Shown here piece by piece: positions 8,531 through 16,730 of a stretch of DNA of 64,000 nucleotides. The stretch's first letter is position 1. Each line of letters starts with the position of its first letter. The position numbers and the translations under genes are program-made. The DNA comes from Eubacterium sp. AF36-5BH. Lineage in GTDB: Bacteria > Bacillota > Clostridia > Lachnospirales > Lachnospiraceae. The stretch lies in contig NZ_QTVG01000002.1 of the NCBI RefSeq assembly GCF_003460505.1, positions 84,164 through 148,163 on the forward strand, given 5' to 3'. The notes below the pieces were generated by a model. It saw only the letters and a program-made list of their open reading frames with translations. It was not told where the DNA came from and searched no databases.

Positions 8531-8722
8531 GCAAAAAAACGCGAGGCGGGTTGCGGGTGTCCAGTGGACACCTCTGACGAAGTCAGAAGCAACGACCGAG
8601 GCGGAAGCCGAGAAATTGAACCGTCGATTCTAAGGTCAGCCTCGATATTACAATAAAAAAGGCACCTGTTAAGGTACCCATTTTATTGCAAAAAAAAGAA
8701 GCGTGAGACGGGGATCGAACCC
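8531..8722. repeat. Diverged copy A of the tRNA-Gly downstream segment
   Basis: About 190 bp similar to 10867-11059. It contains, from left to right, a structured block (GGTGTCC-agt-GGACACC, TCTGAC-gaa-GTCAGA), a terminator hairpin (GGCACCT/AGGTACC) and at 8701-8722 the last 22 bases of a tRNA-Gly on the minus strand with one mismatch. Beyond 8722 the similarity to the tRNA stops abruptly, marking a junction. This looks like an attachment-site scar or an old partial duplication. Confidence 0.7.
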
Positions 8723-8829
8723 TAAAGTGAATCAATCAGAGTAGAGCATACAGTTTTTCTTATCTTATGAACAGACCGATATTTAATGTTTGTATTATCA
8801 CATAAAGTTATCAAACGTTTTTCAAAAAT

Positions 8830-8958
8830 TCAAGGTCGAACAAATTTATCATTAACTAAGAACATAAATGAATCCATTGAAATATCATTTTGTGTGTAGT
8901 AGAACTGCAATTCTTGAGGTAACGTTTTGTCATATGGCTGTTTGTCTATTTCAAAGCA
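8830..8958 (-). pseudogene. Gene fragment, C-terminal remnant
   Basis: On the minus strand a 42-codon open stretch with protein-like sequence (DKTLPQELQFYYTQNDISMD, then FMFLVNDKFVRP) ends in TGA. There is no start; upstream it runs directly into the terminator of the large secreted protein gene. It is most likely the tail of a gene that was replaced when the 9.0-10.7 kb gene arrived. No family recognised. Confidence 0.35.
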
Positions 8959-8960
8959 TT

Positions 8961-9002
8961 AAAAAAGAAGAGAAAACCGGATTTTGGCTTTCCCTCCTTT
9001 TT
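8961..9002 (-). terminator. Terminator of the 9017-10699 gene
   Basis: Read on the minus strand, AAAAAGGAGGGAAAGCC pairs with GGTTTTCTCTTCTTTTT around a short loop. Mismatches in the plus-strand version become G-U pairs in the minus-strand RNA, which fixes the direction. The stem ends in a T-run and lies 15 bases after the stop codon at 9017. Confidence 0.65.
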
Positions 9003-9016
9003 AACTGTTTATAATT

Positions 9017-10699
9017 TTATTTTTTTATCTTAACCTGCTTTGGCTTTGACCATTTGCCCTGATAAGTTTTCTTTCCTTTGACAACAATGGCTTTTGCTCT
9101 TGCATACAATTTTTTAGCCTTTTTAAACTTGCTATTTGATACACTATATGTCAATTTCTTAGTTGTTTTTGTCACTATTGTCTTTTTAAACTTCTTATCT
9201 TTTGCAATCTGTACTTTGTACTTGGTTGCACCATTAACTCTCTTCAATGTAAGACTTATTTTCTTAGCATTTTTCTTTTTAATTGCTTTTTTAACAACTG
9301 CCTTTCCAACCTTTACAGATGATTTTTTTGTAGTCTGACTTGGTTGTTTTTTAGTTGTTGTTTGTGCATTTGTATTTGAATCCTGTGGCCTTGTAGTTGT
9401 TGGTTCTGCAGTAGTTGTTGGTTCTGCAGTAGTTGTTGGTTCTGCAGTAGTTATTGGTTCTGCAGTAGTTGTTGGTTCTGCAGTAGTTGTTGGATTTGCA
9501 GTAGTTGTTGGATTTGTAGTTGGTTCCTCGTATTCTGAATATGCAGGATCTGCAAGTTCTGCAGGTGTTTTTCCTGAGAGTCCAGGGTCTGCCTTAATTG
9601 ACACAGTTTTCTTTAATCCAAATGATTCTACATTGTTACTTGTATACTGTGATCTTACTTCTACTTCATATGTACCTGTCGCAAGTCTGTTTTCATAGTA
9701 ACTTGCCACATTCCCATTGATTCCTACCTTAATACAAACACCATCTACAAAAAGATTCAATCTCTGACCTGTTAAATCTGCCACATCAGACCATGCAATA
9801 GTAAATCCATAGTCTATACCTTCTGTTAAAATTGAAAGTCCAAGTGGTAATGTTGGCTGATTTGGTTTGTCAAATGACTGTGCATTATCTATAACCTCAC
9901 CTTTAACAGTAACCTTTGATGACTGACCAAATGATGGTGCCGCCAAAGCTGACTCTCTGCCTTCTGCATCCACTGCTGATAAATATGCCAGATATTCACC
10001 TGATGATACACTTTCCAATATAACATTTGATTTGGTAATTCCATCTACATATACACGTCTGTAAGGTGTACCTGTCTTTGCATCAAATAAATATAAATTG
10101 TAACCTACAACTGATGAATCTGCTGATGGAATACTTGCTTCTGATGATGGTGCCCATGCAACACCTAATTTATTGTCTGCCTGCGCCGGATTGTCAGCAG
10201 GAACTTCCGGATTTCCTGTAATATAACTTAATCCTGCCGGTGTTTTTGGACCTATGCAATCAACAGGATATGTGTAATTAAGAGTTGCTCCTGTTACTGT
10301 AAAGCTAACTTTTTCTGATAATGTTCCCTCACCCATGCTGTTTACATTTGCAGCCTGCGCTGTATATGAACCTGCTGGAAGTCCACCTACTACACCGCCT
10401 TTTGTAGCATTGCCAATCTTTGTAACTAACTCTCCATCCTTGTAAATGTAAATGACTGTTGCTGTAACTGTTGGATCATATCCAGCTACATTTGCTGGGT
10501 CATCGGCTCCTGCCCATGCAAACATAATTGCATTTTCAATTGTATCCGAACCACTTTTGCTAACAGCAACAAGTCCTATTACTTCCTTAGGTAGTGATGT
10601 TGCTGCTGCACTTACATTGCTTGTTGGATAGTATGTAATCGAAGATACTAACATTGCAATGGCACAAATAATCGCACCAAATTTCTTTAATCTTTTCAT
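9017..10699 (-). CDS. Large secreted fibronectin-III-like protein with TTTAEP linker
   Basis: A 560-residue exported protein. Residues 1-31 are a signal peptide (KKFGAIICAIAMLVSSITYY). Residues ~40-380 contain three beta-sandwich segments of fibronectin-III type (strands such as VGYNLYLFDAKTG, SGEYLAYLSAVDAEG, TGTYEVEVRSQY). A Thr/Pro linker of about seven PTTTAE repeats follows (~395-435), then a very Lys-rich C-terminal Fn3-like domain (ATKYKVQIAKDKKF, KLYARAKAIVVKGKK). No sortase signal is present. GAGAGG precedes the ATG. The gene is the only one inside the segment bounded by the two tRNA-Gly 3' ends. A surface adhesion or carbohydrate-binding role is a guess from the architecture. Confidence 0.8.
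   Translation of the reverse strand: MKRLKKFGAIICAIAMLVSSITYYPTSNVSAAATSLPKEVIGLVAVSKSGSDTIENAIMFAWAGADDPANVAGYDPTVTATVIYIYKDGELVTKIGNATKGGVVGGLPAGSYTAQAANVNSMGEGTLSEKVSFTVTGATLNYTYPVDCIGPKTPAGLSYITGNPEVPADNPAQADNKLGVAWAPSSEASIPSADSSVVGYNLYLFDAKTGTPYRRVYVDGITKSNVILESVSSGEYLAYLSAVDAEGRESALAAPSFGQSSKVTVKGEVIDNAQSFDKPNQPTLPLGLSILTEGIDYGFTIAWSDVADLTGQRLNLFVDGVCIKVGINGNVASYYENRLATGTYEVEVRSQYTSNNVESFGLKKTVSIKADPGLSGKTPAELADPAYSEYEEPTTNPTTTANPTTTAEPTTTAEPITTAEPTTTAEPTTTAEPTTTRPQDSNTNAQTTTKKQPSQTTKKSSVKVGKAVVKKAIKKKNAKKISLTLKRVNGATKYKVQIAKDKKFKKTIVTKTTKKLTYSVSNSKFKKAKKLYARAKAIVVKGKKTYQGKWSKPKQVKIKK
9393..9516 (-). repeat. 18-bp tandem repeat coding the PTTTAE linker
   Basis: Seven near-identical 18-bp units (GTAGTTGTTGGTTCTGCA on the plus strand) encode the PTTTAE linker of the secreted protein. 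One unit has GTTATT for GTTGTT and the last two have GGATTT, so copy number probably varies between strains by slippage. Confidence 0.8.
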
Positions 10700-10866
10700 T
10701 TCATAAACCTCTCTTTCATTTGATTAAATATACATTGTAATTATACACTTATAAAAAGTTATGTGTTAGTATCTTATTTTTATATAAGGGATTAATTTTT
10801 TAGAAAAGTGTTTTAATTTTAAGATTTTTCATATATATGTACAAACACAAAAAAGTCCTAAAAATG

Positions 10867-11059
10867 GCAAAAAAAGTACGAGACGTGTTGCGGGTGTCCT
10901 GTGGACACCTCTGACGGAGTCAGAAGCAACGACCTAGGCGTCAGCCGAGAAATCGAACCTTCGAGCCTGAACTCAGGCTAGATTTTGCAATAAAAAAGGG
11001 CACCTGTTAAGGTACCCATTTTATTGCAAAAAAAGAAGCGCGAGACGGGGATCGAACCC
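10867..11059. repeat. Copy B of the tRNA-Gly downstream segment
   Basis: Counterpart of 8531-8722, here attached to the complete tRNA-Gly. It holds the structured block (GGTGTCCtGTGGACACC, TCTGAC-gga-GTCAGA, flanked by TTGCGGG and AGCAACGAC), the tRNA terminator, and the tRNA 3' end. The two copies differ at scattered positions, with the hairpins kept. Confidence 0.7.
10992..11017 (-). terminator. Terminator of tRNA-Gly
   Basis: On the minus strand GGGTACCT-TAAC-AGGTGCCC (one G-U pair) is followed by six Ts. It starts about 20 bases behind the tRNA 3' end. The same hairpin exists in copy A near 8654-8679. Confidence 0.8.
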
Positions 11060-11108
11060 GCGGCCCCCTCCTTGGCAAGGAGGTGCTCCACCACTGAGCC
11101 ACTCGCGC
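11038..11108 (-). tRNA. tRNA-Gly (GCC)
   Basis: A 71-base cloverleaf on the minus strand. The acceptor stem GCGCGAG pairs with CTCGCGC, the D arm is GGCTCAGTGG type, the anticodon arm CTCCT-TGCCAAG-GAG carries GCC, and the T arm shows GGTTCGATCC. CCA is not encoded. A promoter lies upstream (11151-11179) and a terminator downstream. Its last 22 bases are repeated at 8701-8722, suggesting use as an integration site. Confidence 0.95.
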
Positions 11109-11150
11109 ATTGCTTACTGTGTGATGTCTTGTGTGTCACACGCAAGATAT

Positions 11151-11179
11151 ATGATACAGTATGAATTAACTTTTGTCAA
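11151..11179 (-). promoter_or_regulatory. Promoter of tRNA-Gly
   Basis: On the minus strand TTGACA, a 17-base spacer and TATCAT stand about 42 bases before the tRNA 5' end. Both boxes match the vegetative sigma consensus closely. Confidence 0.75.
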
Positions 11180-11442
11180 CAAAAAAATCAAAAAAAATTA
11201 AAAAAATTTACAACCACTATTTTACTAATAAATCATACCAAAAAACAAATACAAAACATACACAGAAATTAACATAATGATATACATTAAATATAATTGC
11301 AAATATTAAACATTTTGATTTGAATTTAAACAAAAACTAAAATCCTATAAAAATAATAGAAAAAATATAAATGAAAATAGACAAAAGCAGGGGATTGTGT
11401 TTTAATAGTAGTGTTGTAAAAAAAGAGAAGTGAGGTCGGCTT

Positions 11443-11979
11443 ATGGCAATTGATTGGACCATATTAGACGGTATACAAAAGATATTTGGTGGAAGTTTTA
11501 TGGACTGGCTGATGCCAAAGATAACGGTACTTGGAAATGGTGGCATTGTCTGGATTATAATTGCAGTATGCCTAATATTGACTAAAAAACATCGTAAAGC
11601 AGGCTTTTTAGTTTTAATAGGAATGTTACTGGGGCTTATAATAGGAAATGGCATCCTAAAGAATGTAATAGCCAGATCAAGACCATGTTGGATTAATAAG
11701 GATTGGCAGATGCTTATTAGCATACCAAAGGATTATTCGTTCCCATCAGGTCACACACAGGCTTCAGTGATTGCGGCAACAATTCTTACTTTATATAAGA
11801 AAAAATGGGGTATAGTTGTTATACCACTTACAGTTATCATAGCATTTTCAAGACTATATTTATATGTGCATTTTCCAACCGATGTGTTAGGTGGAGCATT
11901 GCTTGGTTTAATAATAGGCTTGTTTACATACTATGTAGGAAATAAGATTATTGAAGCAAGAATATATAGTAAGAAGTAA
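11443..11979 (+). CDS. PAP2-family membrane phosphatase
   Basis: A 178-residue integral membrane protein of the type 2 phosphatidic acid phosphatase family, which removes phosphate from lipid phosphates such as undecaprenyl pyrophosphate or phosphatidate. All three signature blocks are present: KNVIARSRP (K-x6-RP), FPSGHTQA (PSGH) and SRLYLYVHFPTD (SR-x5-H-x3-D), separated by five to six hydrophobic helices. GTGAGG precedes the ATG. It is a single gene between the tRNA and the Rrf2 regulator. The exact substrate cannot be told; lipid-carrier recycling (BacA/PgpB-like) is most likely. The gap 11109-11442 otherwise holds only the tRNA promoter and AT-rich sequence. Confidence 0.9.
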   Translation: MAIDWTILDGIQKIFGGSFMDWLMPKITVLGNGGIVWIIIAVCLILTKKHRKAGFLVLIGMLLGLIIGNGILKNVIARSRPCWINKDWQMLISIPKDYSFPSGHTQASVIAATILTLYKKKWGIVVIPLTVIIAFSRLYLYVHFPTDVLGGALLGLIIGLFTYYVGNKIIEARIYSKK

Positions 11980-12146
11980 TTAAATGATTCAAAAAATGAG
12001 ATAATTCTGAAACTGTAAAGAGAAGTGTAGATTCGAAAACTAAGGACGCTGGTATAAGTATTATGCAGAAAAATAGGCATTATATTTAACAAAATAAATA
12101 TAAAAAGAAAACATTAAAATATATAACACATAAAGAGGGCAGAAAA

Positions 12147-12557
12147 ATGAAGATTTCAACAAAAGGAAGATATGCATTGAGAGTTATGATTGATTTAGCA
12201 CAAAATGCAGATGGAAAATATATTTCCTTAAAGGATGTGGCAGAAAGACAGCAGATTTCCATGAAATATTTGGAAATGATAGTTTCGCTACTTCATAAAG
12301 GAGGTATGGTTAATAGTTTAAGAGGAAAGTCAGGTGGATACAAATTAGCAAAAACACCGGCTGAATATAAAGTTGGTGATATTATCAAATTAGCTGAAGG
12401 TTCACTGGCACCGGTTACCTGTTTAGAAGAAGGTGAAATATGCGAAAGAGCAGAGCAGTGTGTAACACTTCCCCTTTGGCAGAAATTAGATTCAGTTATA
12501 AATGATTATCTTGATAGTGTAACTTTAGAAGATGTAATTGAAAAGAAAATTTCTTAA
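12147..12557 (+). CDS. iscR: Rrf2-family regulator, IscR-like
   Basis: A 136-residue transcription regulator beginning MKISTKGRYALRVMIDLAQ, the typical Rrf2 opening. The winged helix includes ISLKDVAERQQISMKYLEMI and the wing LRGKSGGYKLAK. Three cysteines spaced as in Fe-S-binding IscR lie in TCLEEGEICERAEQC, so it may hold a 2Fe-2S cluster; CymR-type members lack these. It stands ~1.3 kb before iscS with a divergent hydrolase gene between. The shared palindrome in front of iscS and cysK is the natural candidate target. No such palindrome is seen before this gene itself, so autoregulation is not supported. Confidence 0.85.
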   Translation: MKISTKGRYALRVMIDLAQNADGKYISLKDVAERQQISMKYLEMIVSLLHKGGMVNSLRGKSGGYKLAKTPAEYKVGDIIKLAEGSLAPVTCLEEGEICERAEQCVTLPLWQKLDSVINDYLDSVTLEDVIEKKIS

Positions 12558-12610
12558 AAGAAGAATCAGATACATTAAGAATAAAAAATTAAGAATAAAA
12601 AATTAAAAAT

Positions 12611-12652
12611 AAGCAACAAAAAAACATCCATTGGATGTTTTTTTTGTTGCTT
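12611..12652. terminator. Bidirectional terminator
   Basis: AAGCAACAAAAAAACATCCA and its complement form a ~20-bp hairpin with A-run on one side and T-run on the other, between the convergent Rrf2 and hydrolase genes. The right arm touches the last codons of the hydrolase gene. Confidence 0.85.
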
Positions 12653-13388
12653 ATTTAAATTGATGACTTTGAATTGATAATCTCGCACCACTTACATATC
12701 CACTAAAGAATAAGTAGCTTGACATATTAATAGTCTGTTTCTTATATCTTACATTCTTATCACCGTTAAGAGTTCTCTTTGCTGCTGTGATACAACTTTT
12801 ATTTAAAGATTTGTTATCGTACAATGCTAATGATCTTTTTAATGAACCATTTCTAACAGGACCGAACTGATAAGGCTGATAAATAACACCATTTAATGAG
12901 TTTGGATAACTTTTAGATTTTACACGGTTCATAATAACAATACCAACAGCCTTTTTTCCGGCGAAACATTCAGCACCGGCTTCGCTATAAATAATAGCAG
13001 ACATTAATCTTAACTGTTTCTTTGTGTAATTATTTTTTACTTTAATATTAATAGTAGCGTATGTTTTCTGATTTGCATTTGAAATCAATGTAACTACAGA
13101 AGAACCTTTTTTAACACCTCTTATAACACCTGTTGCTGAAACAGTGGCAACTCTTGGGTTGCTTGATGTTATTGTGTAATTCTTCATTTTTTTTCTCTTT
13201 ATCTTAAGTAATTTGTATGCTTTTACATTTTTGTTTACTTTTACTGTTTGTGTGGCTGTTACTTGAGTAGTGGATGCTGTCTGCTGAACTATTGTCTGCT
13301 GTGTAGGTTCAGCCGCTTTAACAGTCATAGTGCTTACTGCACATGATGTAAAAAGTAAAAGTGCTAAACTTAAAAATCTCTTTTTCAA
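12651..13388 (-). CDS. SleB-like cell wall hydrolase with Big2 domain
   Basis: A 245-residue exported protein. GGAGG lies 5 bases before the TTG at 13388, which is chosen as start (KKRFLSLALLLFTSC signal peptide). Residues ~45-115 form a Big2-like Ig domain (ITSSNPRVATVSATGVIRGV). Residues ~120-245 match the hydrolase_2/SleB fold: MSAIIYSEAGAECFAGKKAV with the catalytic Glu, VIMNRVKS, YQPYQFGPV. Such enzymes cleave peptidoglycan as lytic transglycosylases, in germination or in cell wall turnover. It is convergent with the Rrf2 gene and shares its terminator. The 477-base gap up to iscS contains the promoter/operator described below. Confidence 0.85.
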   Translation of the reverse strand: MKKRFLSLALLLFTSCAVSTMTVKAAEPTQQTIVQQTASTTQVTATQTVKVNKNVKAYKLLKIKRKKMKNYTITSSNPRVATVSATGVIRGVKKGSSVVTLISNANQKTYATINIKVKNNYTKKQLRLMSAIIYSEAGAECFAGKKAVGIVIMNRVKSKSYPNSLNGVIYQPYQFGPVRNGSLKRSLALYDNKSLNKSCITAAKRTLNGDKNVRYKKQTINMSSYLFFSGYVSGARLSIQSHQFK

Positions 13389-13796
13389 AATAACCTCCAA
13401 ATTTGTTACAAATTTATTACATTTGTCTCACGGATGTCAATTATGCCGTAAAATTTGTAATTTGTCAAGGTTATTCATGTAATAATAATGCCATATTCCA
13501 GTAATTTCCTAATAATTATTTACTTATTTTAGGAGGATATTTGGGTATGCTCAAAGTAAACTTACCTTATACAAACCTATAATAAATATATAAACAAGGG
13601 TAGATTAGGTCATTTTTCACTATAATTTGTCACTAAGAATATTTTACAGAAAAATGTCAAAAATAAAGATTAAAAAAATCCTATTAACCTTATATATTAC
13701 ATTGGGAAAAGAATTGTAAAAAAATAAAAAATGTGTAGAATATATAGAGAAAAGGTTATTCCTATAAGAAACAAAGGAAAAAGTTTTGAAAAGGTA

Positions 13797-13825
13797 TTTA
13801 CAAATTTTGAATAAGGCTATATAAT
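13797..13825 (+). promoter_or_regulatory. Promoter of iscS-iscU
   Basis: TTTACA, 17-base spacer, TATAAT. The -10 box overlaps the left arm of the operator palindrome at 13824-13846, so a bound regulator would block polymerase. Confidence 0.75.
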
Positions 13826-13846
13826 TCCTAGTGAATTAATAGGAAT
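13824..13846. promoter_or_regulatory. Rrf2-type operator before iscS
   Basis: ATTCCTA-N9-TAGGAAT, a perfect 7-bp palindrome that covers the -10 and start region of the iscS promoter. The same arrangement with N9 occurs at the cysK promoter (18068-18090). Assignment to the Rrf2 protein at 12147 is inference from proximity and shared function. Confidence 0.65.
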
Positions 13847-13865
13847 TAATAAGGAGGAAAGTATT

Positions 13866-15047
13866 ATGTATATATACGCAGATAATGCAGCAACAACTAA
13901 AATTAGTAAATCAGCACTTGATGCGATGATTAAAACAAATGAAGAAGCTTACGGAAATCCATCCAGCTTACATAGCGTTGGACAGAAGGCTAAGGAAGTT
14001 TTGGAACAGGCGAGAGTTGATATAGCTAAGTGCATTGGTGCGGACTTTAAAGAAATATATTTCACATCAGGCGGAAGCGAAGCTGACAATCAGGCAATTA
14101 TTTCAGCTGCTAAACTTGGTGCATTAAGAAATAAGAAACATATTATTTCTACAAAAATTGAACATCATGGAGTTCTTCATACTTTAAATAAATTAGAAAA
14201 AGAAGGATTTGAAATTACGTTATTAGATGTGCCTGAAAACGGTGTTGTTAATGTAGAAGATGTTGAAAATGCAATTAGAGAAGATACAGCATTGGTTACA
14301 ATTATGTTTGCCAACAATGAAATCGGAACATTACAGCCAATTAAGGAAATCGGTGCAGTTTGTAAGAAACATAGTGTTGTTTTCCATACAGATGCAGTTC
14401 AGGCAGCAGGTCATGTTAAGATTGATGTAAATGAATTAAACATAGACATGCTCTCAATTTCAGGTCACAAATTCCATGGACCAAAGGGTGTAGGTGTTTT
14501 ATTTGCGAGAAAAACTGTTCCACTTACTAATGTAATAGAAGGTGGCGCTCAGGAAAGAGGTAAGCGAGCTGGTACAGAAAATCTTCCGGGAATCGTAGGA
14601 ATGGCAGTAGCTTTACAGGAAGCTTGTGCTAATATGGAAGAAAATGCAAAGAAGGAAACAGCTTTAAGAGACAGATTGATCAAAGGTTTATCAGAAATTG
14701 AATATTCAATGTTAAATGGTGATCATGAGAAGAGACTTCCAGGTAATGTAAATTACATTTTTGAAGGTATTGAAGGTGAATCTCTTCTATTATTATTAGA
14801 TGCAAGAGGTATTGCAGCTTCATCAGGTTCTGCATGTACATCAGGCTCACTTGATCCAAGCCATGTATTACTTGCAATTGGAAGACCTCATGAGATTGCT
14901 CATGGTTCACTTAGACTTACAATTACTGCTGAAAATACAGAAGAAGAAATCGACTACATTGTTGAAAAAACAAAAGAAGTAGTTGCTTACTTAAGAAGTA
15001 TTTCACCGGTATGGTCAAGAATGATGGAAGAAAAGAACAACAAATAA
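13866..15047 (+). CDS. iscS: Cysteine desulfurase (NifS/IscS type)
   Basis: A 393-residue PLP enzyme that takes sulfur from cysteine and passes it, as persulfide, to Fe-S scaffolds and tRNA thiolation enzymes. The PLP Lys is in SISGHKFHGPKGVG; the active Cys lies in SSGSACTSGSLDPSHVL. The N-terminus YADNAATTKIS is typical. AAGGAGG precedes the ATG. iscU follows after 62 bases. Promoter and operator upstream suggest repression when Fe-S or cysteine is sufficient. Downstream mnmA is a known user of IscS sulfur, which explains the cluster. Confidence 0.96.
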   Translation: MYIYADNAATTKISKSALDAMIKTNEEAYGNPSSLHSVGQKAKEVLEQARVDIAKCIGADFKEIYFTSGGSEADNQAIISAAKLGALRNKKHIISTKIEHHGVLHTLNKLEKEGFEITLLDVPENGVVNVEDVENAIREDTALVTIMFANNEIGTLQPIKEIGAVCKKHSVVFHTDAVQAAGHVKIDVNELNIDMLSISGHKFHGPKGVGVLFARKTVPLTNVIEGGAQERGKRAGTENLPGIVGMAVALQEACANMEENAKKETALRDRLIKGLSEIEYSMLNGDHEKRLPGNVNYIFEGIEGESLLLLLDARGIAASSGSACTSGSLDPSHVLLAIGRPHEIAHGSLRLTITAENTEEEIDYIVEKTKEVVAYLRSISPVWSRMMEEKNNK

Positions 15048-15109
15048 AGTACATTAATATATATTGTGATTAGATGCAAAAGCAATTTTGTATTGAAAGG
15101 AGATTTAAT

Positions 15110-15496
15110 ATGTTATATAGTGAGAAAGTAATGGATCATTTCATGAATCCTAGAAATGTAGGAACAATCGACGACGCAGACGGTGTTGGAGAAGTAGGAA
15201 ACGCTAAATGTGGCGATATAATGAAAATATTTATAAAAGTAGATAATGATATTATTTCAGATGTAAAATTTCAGACATTTGGATGTGGTTCAGCTATTGC
15301 AAGTAGCTCAATGGCAACAGAATTAATTAAGGGAAAACCATTAAGTCAGGCACTTGAGCTTACAAACAAGGCTGTGGCTGAAGCATTAGATGGTTTGCCA
15401 GCACACAAACTTCACTGTTCAGTATTAGCTGAAGAAGCTATTAAGGCAGCTATTGAAGATTATCAGAAGAAAAAAGAAGCTGGAGAAGTAAAATAA
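15110..15496 (+). CDS. iscU: Fe-S scaffold protein IscU/NifU N-domain type
   Basis: A 128-residue scaffold on which Fe-S clusters are assembled. The three ligand cysteines are in GNAKCGDIM, FGCGSAIASSS and HCSVLAEEAI. The ATG at 15110 (MLYSEKVMDHFMNPRNVG) is chosen because AAAGGAG lies 8 bases upstream; an extension to 15074 would lack a ribosome site. It has no C-terminal NifU extension. It is cotranscribed with iscS. Confidence 0.95.
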   Translation: MLYSEKVMDHFMNPRNVGTIDDADGVGEVGNAKCGDIMKIFIKVDNDIISDVKFQTFGCGSAIASSSMATELIKGKPLSQALELTNKAVAEALDGLPAHKLHCSVLAEEAIKAAIEDYQKKKEAGEVK

Positions 15497-15551
15497 TTTT
15501 ATTAATTCTCTTGCATTCTAGGTTGTTGTGTGATTAAATAAAGAGTCGATT

Positions 15552-15663
15552 GTCAAGACAGAGGCTGGCATAATTTATACGGTTGATACGCATTTATGCC
15601 TGACACCCATTGGGTGTGATGTGCAGGATGCCACTGGCTATGTTTTGGCGTATGAAGATTGAC
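15552..15663 (+). ncRNA. Possible structured leader before nadA
   Basis: The 225-base gap between iscU and nadA is richer in G and C than its surroundings and contains nested complementary pieces: GTCAA/TTGAC at the ends, ATACGC/GCGTAT, ACACCC-att-GGGTGT, and GGCATAA/TTATGCC. No T-run follows, so it is not a simple terminator. It could be a 5' leader controlling nadA. No known riboswitch class was recognised. Confidence 0.35.
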
Positions 15664-15721
15664 TGATTTTACAAGCTTATAATTCATAAGATTAAAAACA
15701 AAAAAGGATTGGAAGAGAAAA

Positions 15722-16636
15722 GTGAGTATTAAAGAAATTCAAGATGAAATTATTAAGTTAAAAAAAGAAAAAGATATTTGTATATTAGCCCATTGTTATC
15801 AGAATCCTGAAATTTTGGAAGTGGCAGATTTTACAGGTGACAGTTTTGGACTTTCTGTTGAAGCGGCAAAAACTGATGCAAAAACAGTTATTATGTGTGG
15901 CGTTAGATTCATGGCTGAAACAGTTAAGATTTTATCACCTGATAAGAAAGTTATTTTGTCAAATGCTGATGCAGGTTGCCCAATGGCAGAAATGATGGAC
16001 AAGGACTTAATCGAACAGGTTAAGAAAAGTTATCCGGATTACACAGTTGTAGCTTACATTAATACAACAAGTGAGTTGAAGACAATATGCGATGTTTGCG
16101 TAACATCATCTTCAGCAGTTACAATTTGTAATAAGATTGAAAATGACAAGATTTTATTTATACCGGATTGTAATTTAGGTGATTGGGTTTCACAGCAGAT
16201 TCCTGATAAAGAATTCAAGTTACTTTCAGGTGGTTGTCCAACTCATGCAAGAATGAGTAAGGAAGATGTGAAGAAGGCAAAAGAAAAATGGCCTAACGCA
16301 CAGTTGTTAGTTCATCCTGAGTGTAAACCTGAAATTGTTGAACTTGCTGATTATGTTGGCTCAACAACAGGAATTATGAATTATGCAAGAAAAAGTGATC
16401 ATAAGGAATTTATTATTGGTACAGAGAATTCTATCGTAACTCATTTACAGATGGAATGTACAGATAAGATTTTCCATCCATTGTCAAAAGATTGTGTATG
16501 CCACAATATGAAGGCAACAACTTTAACAGATGTTTTAAACTGTTGTAAGGGTATTAGTGGTGATGTAATTGAAATGGATGAAGATACAAGAATTAAAGCG
16601 AAGAAATGTATCGACAAAATGATTGAAATGGGATAA
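15722..16636 (+). CDS. nadA: Quinolinate synthase
   Basis: A 304-residue 4Fe-4S enzyme that condenses iminoaspartate with dihydroxyacetone phosphate to quinolinate in NAD synthesis. Motifs: ILAHCYQNPEI, GDSFGLS, MCGVRFMAE (first ligand Cys), CDVCVTSSSA, LVHPEC, and the late CVCHNMK ligand. Start is a GTG with GGAAGAG upstream. nadB and nadC are not nearby, so iminoaspartate must come from an enzyme elsewhere. Its position behind iscS-iscU fits its need for a Fe-S cluster. A 12-bp hairpin follows at 16663-16691. Confidence 0.95.
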   Translation: MSIKEIQDEIIKLKKEKDICILAHCYQNPEILEVADFTGDSFGLSVEAAKTDAKTVIMCGVRFMAETVKILSPDKKVILSNADAGCPMAEMMDKDLIEQVKKSYPDYTVVAYINTTSELKTICDVCVTSSSAVTICNKIENDKILFIPDCNLGDWVSQQIPDKEFKLLSGGCPTHARMSKEDVKKAKEKWPNAQLLVHPECKPEIVELADYVGSTTGIMNYARKSDHKEFIIGTENSIVTHLQMECTDKIFHPLSKDCVCHNMKATTLTDVLNCCKGISGDVIEMDEDTRIKAKKCIDKMIEMG

Positions 16637-16662
16637 ATTAAAATTAAATTAAAATAATGAGT

Positions 16663-16691
16663 ATAAGGCTGAAATGTATTTTCAGCCTTAT
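16663..16691 (+). terminator. Hairpin after nadA
   Basis: ATAAGGCTGAAA and TTTCAGCCTTAT form a perfect 12-bp stem with a 5-base loop 26 bases after the nadA stop. The following GTTATTATC is only weakly T-rich. Confidence 0.7.
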
Positions 16692-16704
16692 GTTATTATC
16701 AAAA

Positions 16705-16723
16705 TCCTATAGAAAATTTAGGA
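16705..16723. promoter_or_regulatory. Possible weak operator overlapping mnmA ribosome site
   Basis: TCCTA-N9-TAGGA has the same spacing as the iscS and cysK operators but a shorter match. The right arm coincides with the Shine-Dalgarno sequence TAGGAGG, so part of the match may be chance. Confidence 0.3.
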
Positions 16724-16730
16724 GGAAAAT

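Noticed and set aside
14680..14910. Minus-strand frames within iscS
   Set aside because: Shadow of the strong plus-strand iscS coding pattern; low-complexity Leu/His composition.
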